From the NCBI GenBank assembly GCA_016935885.1, contig JAFGQA010000038.1, positions 1-15,700 of the forward strand: DNA of 15,700 nt, given 5' to 3'. The position numbers and the translations under genes are program-made. Each line of letters begins with the position of its first letter. The stretch's first letter is position 1. A model generated the notes under the pieces. It saw only the letters and a list, made by a program, of their open reading frames with translations, searched no databases and was not told where the DNA came from. This document shows positions 13,318-15,700 of the stretch, in pieces. The stretch comes from Phycisphaerae bacterium (GTDB lineage Bacteria > Planctomycetota > Phycisphaerae > UBA1845 > UTPLA1).

Positions 13318-14784
13318 ATGAATGAGAGTGATCGAGACGTCGTCGTCATCGGTGCAGGCATCAGCGGGCTGACCGTCGCCTGCGAGCTGAAGAAGGCGGA
13401 TGTGAATGTCGGCGTGTTCGAGGCGGAAGGTGCCGTGGGTGGCTGTACGCGCAGCGAACGGCGCGGCGGGTTCCTGCTTGAGAAGGGTCCCTTCAATGTG
13501 ATCGTGCGCGACCCCGCCTTCGAGACGCTGCTGGATGAGTTCTCGGATGTCGTAGGCGTCGTCAGTGCGAACCGCGCGGCCAGGAAGCGTTATCTTTATC
13601 GCGGGGGCCGGTTGCTGGCCGTCCCCACCAGCCCGATGAGTCTTGCCACCACGCGCCTGCTAAGCATCGGCGCAAAGGTCCGATTTGTCACGGGCCTGAT
13701 CGCCAGCCCCAGGGCCGCCGCGACGGAGGAAACGATCGAGCAAGTAGCGGCCCGTCGGTTTGGCCAGGAAGTGGCCGACACGTTTGTGAGCGCGGTTGTC
13801 GCGGGCGTCTTCGCTGGAGACATTCGCCGGCTCAGCCTGAAGGCGTGCTTCCCCTCTGCTGCGCGCTTTGACCGCGACGCTCGAAGCCCGATTGGCCACG
13901 CCTTGGCGTCCGCACTGCGTGCAAAGCGTCAGAAGAATGGCAAGCAACCGCGGCGGTGGCGCGGCCTGATCAGCATCGACGGCGGCCTTGGCGCACTGAC
14001 CGCCGCGATGGGAGAACGCCTGGGCAGGAGCCTGGTTTCCGACACGCGGGTTGAGGCGGTCCGCCGTGCCGAGCGCGGATACGAGGTGACGGTCTCGGAT
14101 GCCATCGGGGCTGCGCGCAACGTGCAATGCCGCAGCCTGGTTCTGGCGGTACCTGCGGTTGAGGCCGAGCGGCTCCTGGAACCGCTCGTTCCGGACGCGG
14201 CACGGATCATTGGGTCGATCGAAAGCGCCTCGTTGGTCGTGCTGAATCTGGGCTTCCGACGGGCCGACATAGAGCACCCCATGGAGGGGTACGGGTTCCT
14301 CGTGCCGCATGATGAGCCCGGTTTCCCGCTACTGGGCGTTTTGTGGGCGGACAGCGTGTTCCCGCACCACGCCCCGCCCGACCAGCGTCTGATCCGCGTC
14401 TTCTTCGGCGGGAGCCGCGACCCGCAGGCCGCCGAACGGAGTGACGACGAGCTGCTTGCGACCGCAATCGAAGCGGTTGGCGATCTGCTCCAAATCAAAG
14501 GCAAGCCGACGTTGGTGGATGTCTGTCGTTATCCGGCGGCGATTCCCCAATACCACATGGGCCACGTCGAGAAGATTGAAGGCCTGCGAGCCGCGGTCGC
14601 GACGCAGCCCGGGCTGCACGTCATCGGCAACTACCTCGAGGGTATCTCGCTAAACGACACGATCGCCTTTGCCACGAGGGTCGCCCGTGAGATCAGCCGG
14701 AAGACTACAGACCGGCACACGCGAGACACGCATGACGATGCCACGGATGAGATTCACCGCGTACGCCAGTTGGCGGAGACCTAG
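13318..14784 (+). CDS. hemY: Protoporphyrinogen oxidase, FAD-dependent HemY type
   Basis: The enzyme oxidises protoporphyrinogen IX to protoporphyrin IX using FAD and usually O2. It links the HemN product to the HemH substrate. The 488-residue protein has the N-terminal dinucleotide fold VVVIGAGISGLTVACEL (GAGISGL at 12-18), GGCTRSERRGGFLLEKGP, a central substrate-binding domain, and the C-terminal FAD motif PGLHVIGNYLEGISLNDTIAFA. After REI (about 459) comes a 29-residue hydrophilic tail with no family counterpart that I recognise. The TAG stop overlaps the first bases of a MITE-like terminal repeat. The homologous Gram-positive enzyme acts on coproporphyrinogen III, but the presence of HemN and a proteobacterial-type HemH argues for the protoporphyrin route here. 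Confidence 0.94.
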   Translation: MNESDRDVVVIGAGISGLTVACELKKADVNVGVFEAEGAVGGCTRSERRGGFLLEKGPFNVIVRDPAFETLLDEFSDVVGVVSANRAARKRYLYRGGRLLAVPTSPMSLATTRLLSIGAKVRFVTGLIASPRAAATEETIEQVAARRFGQEVADTFVSAVVAGVFAGDIRRLSLKACFPSAARFDRDARSPIGHALASALRAKRQKNGKQPRRWRGLISIDGGLGALTAAMGERLGRSLVSDTRVEAVRRAERGYEVTVSDAIGAARNVQCRSLVLAVPAVEAERLLEPLVPDAARIIGSIESASLVVLNLGFRRADIEHPMEGYGFLVPHDEPGFPLLGVLWADSVFPHHAPPDQRLIRVFFGGSRDPQAAERSDDELLATAIEAVGDLLQIKGKPTLVDVCRYPAAIPQYHMGHVEKIEGLRAAVATQPGLHVIGNYLEGISLNDTIAFATRVAREISRKTTDRHTRDTHDDATDEIHRVRQLAET

Positions 14785-14910
14785 TACTGCGTTTCACAGG
14801 AAGCGCGACTACGATTGCTGGACCGAGAGTCCCTTCTCGGTCCTGAAGCCGGTGCCGAGAAAGGATTCTCGGCAGAGCGTACAGTCGTTCTACTTGTGAA
14901 ACGCGGTACT
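14783..14910. mobile_element. 128-bp MITE-like element between hemY and hemB
   Basis: The terminal inverted repeats are 14783-14800 (AGTACTGCGTTTCACAGG) and 14893-14910, which match at 16 of 18 positions. Weaker matching extends each arm to about 28 bases. Inside are two hairpins: GACCGAGA (14821-14828) with TCTCGGTC (14835-14842), and TGCCGAGAA (14853-14861), loop AGGA, TTCTCGGCA (14866-14874). There is no coding capacity. No unambiguous target-site duplication was seen. The left end includes the last two bases of the hemY TAG. Confidence 0.7.
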
Positions 14911-14950
14911 GGGATGACACCGCCACGTTGTTTGCAGCGCCTCGCCTGAA

Positions 14951-14974
14951 GCCCACGGATGTCAATCCGTGGGC
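14951..14974. repeat. Strong perfect hairpin upstream of hemB
   Basis: GCCCACGGAT (14951-14960), loop GTCA, ATCCGTGGGC (14965-14974): ten uninterrupted pairs. It is not followed by a T-tract, so it is a weak candidate for a classical terminator. It could still separate hemY from hemB transcription, or be another REP palindrome. Confidence 0.6.
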
Positions 14975-15043
14975 CAGTAGTTCGTGGTACGCCAATCCGT
15001 CGATTCAGGGTCGTCGGTACACCAAACGGAAGGAATCACGCAC

Positions 15044-15700
15044 ATGAAGGATAGTAAGGATGCACGTGAATGGCCTCGTCCCAGCCGCCGACCGCGCAGG
15101 TTGCGGCGGAGCGACGCGATCCGCCGGCTCGTACGAGAAACGACACTGACGCCAGATCGGCTCGTGCTGCCGCTGTTCCTCATTGATGGGGAAAAACGCT
15201 CGGAACCCATCGGCGCCATGCCCGGGCGGTCGCGCCTGTCGATCGATCGGGCGATCGACGAATGCCATCTCGCCCTGTCGCTCGGCGTTCACGCGTTCGA
15301 CGTCTTTCAAGCAACCGATCCTTCGCTCAAAACCCGCGATGGGAAGGAGGCCCTGAACCCCGAGAACCTCACCTGCCGGGCCGTGCGAGCGATCAAGGCC
15401 GCCTTGCCGCAGGCCTGTCTGGTCACCGACATCGCCCTCGACCCTTACTTGAGCCTGGGACACGACGGGCTGATCAGTGACGACGGCGTGGTTCTCAACG
15501 ACGAGACGGTGGACATCCTGGCGAAGATGGCGGTGTTGCACGCCGAGGCGGGGGCGGACATCGTCTCCCCGTCGGACATGATGGACGGCCGCGTGGGCGC
15601 GATCCGTGCCGCGCTGGATGCCGCCGGACATCAGGACGTCGCCATCCTGAGCTACACGGCCAAGTACGCGTCCGCCTTCTACGGGCCGTTCCGCGAAGCG
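15044..15700 (+). CDS. hemB: Porphobilinogen synthase (delta-aminolevulinate dehydratase), 5' part
   Basis: HemB condenses two 5-aminolevulinate molecules into porphobilinogen. The frame runs off the window end after 219 residues; full-length enzymes have about 325-340, so roughly a third is missing. Landmarks are RRPRRLRRSDAIRRLVRET, LVLPLFLIDG, SPSDMMDGRVGAIR (175-188) and SYTAKYASAFYGPFR (203-217), with Lys207 at the position of the first catalytic lysine. The metal segment DIALDPYLSLGHDG (129-142) has Ala131, Asp133 and Asp141 where zinc enzymes have three cysteines, the pattern of Mg-dependent, zinc-independent forms such as that of Pseudomonas. GGAAGGAA ending nine bases before the ATG sets the start. 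The 259-base gap after hemY suggests separate expression. Confidence 0.96.
   Translation, partial: MKDSKDAREWPRPSRRPRRLRRSDAIRRLVRETTLTPDRLVLPLFLIDGEKRSEPIGAMPGRSRLSIDRAIDECHLALSLGVHAFDVFQATDPSLKTRDGKEALNPENLTCRAVRAIKAALPQACLVTDIALDPYLSLGHDGLISDDGVVLNDETVDILAKMAVLHAEAGADIVSPSDMMDGRVGAIRAALDAAGHQDVAILSYTAKYASAFYGPFREA

Overview
This is a GC-rich bacterial chromosome segment. It most resembles a planctomycete or a related lineage, although no 16S or marker phylogeny can be run here. The pointers are a YidC with an unusually long basic cytoplasmic tail (a trait described for Rhodopirellula), gene-poor gaps filled with palindromic REP-like repeats, an octamer tandem repeat, and an unusual heme gene arrangement. 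Every gene seen encodes ordinary cell machinery. No phage, CRISPR, conjugation or transposase gene is visible.

Layout. Positions 1-266 are non-coding with three palindromes. Positions 267-3588 (minus strand) form an apparent operon read Trm112-like zinc protein, metallophosphoesterase, yidC, with a good sigma70-type promoter at 3663-3691. Positions 3589-4410 hold repeats and a tRNA-Leu(GAG). Positions 4411-5818 (plus) carry pgsA and uppP, which overlap by 8 bases: phosphatidylglycerol-phosphate synthesis and undecaprenyl-diphosphate recycling. Positions 5983-6399 encode a small secreted His-rich protein. It converges on a minus-strand nitroreductase (6656-7207), with a TIR-bounded, MITE-like element between them. 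Positions 7208-7886 are a repeat-rich gap, followed by a 175-residue predicted membrane protein of unknown function.

Positions 8575-15700 (plus) are a heme-biosynthesis cluster and the most interesting part. It opens with one uninterrupted 1220-codon frame that encodes ferrochelatase (HemH), a divergent glutamyl-tRNA-reductase-like domain (HemA-like) and oxygen-independent coproporphyrinogen III dehydrogenase (HemN), in that order. Next come hemE and hemY in tight succession, a 128-bp MITE-like element whose terminal repeat overlaps the hemY stop codon, and the 5' part of hemB, whose metal site is of the zinc-independent, Asp-rich type. Together these enzymes cover early (HemB, possibly the HemA-like domain) and late (HemE, HemN, HemY, HemH) heme synthesis. 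hemL, hemC and hemD are not in the window.

The strongest candidate for something unusual is the HemH-HemA-HemN fusion. Its middle domain keeps the GluTR catalytic Cys and His but has lost several signature motifs and the C-terminal dimerisation domain. It may therefore be a regulatory or scaffold module rather than a standard reductase; this is inference.
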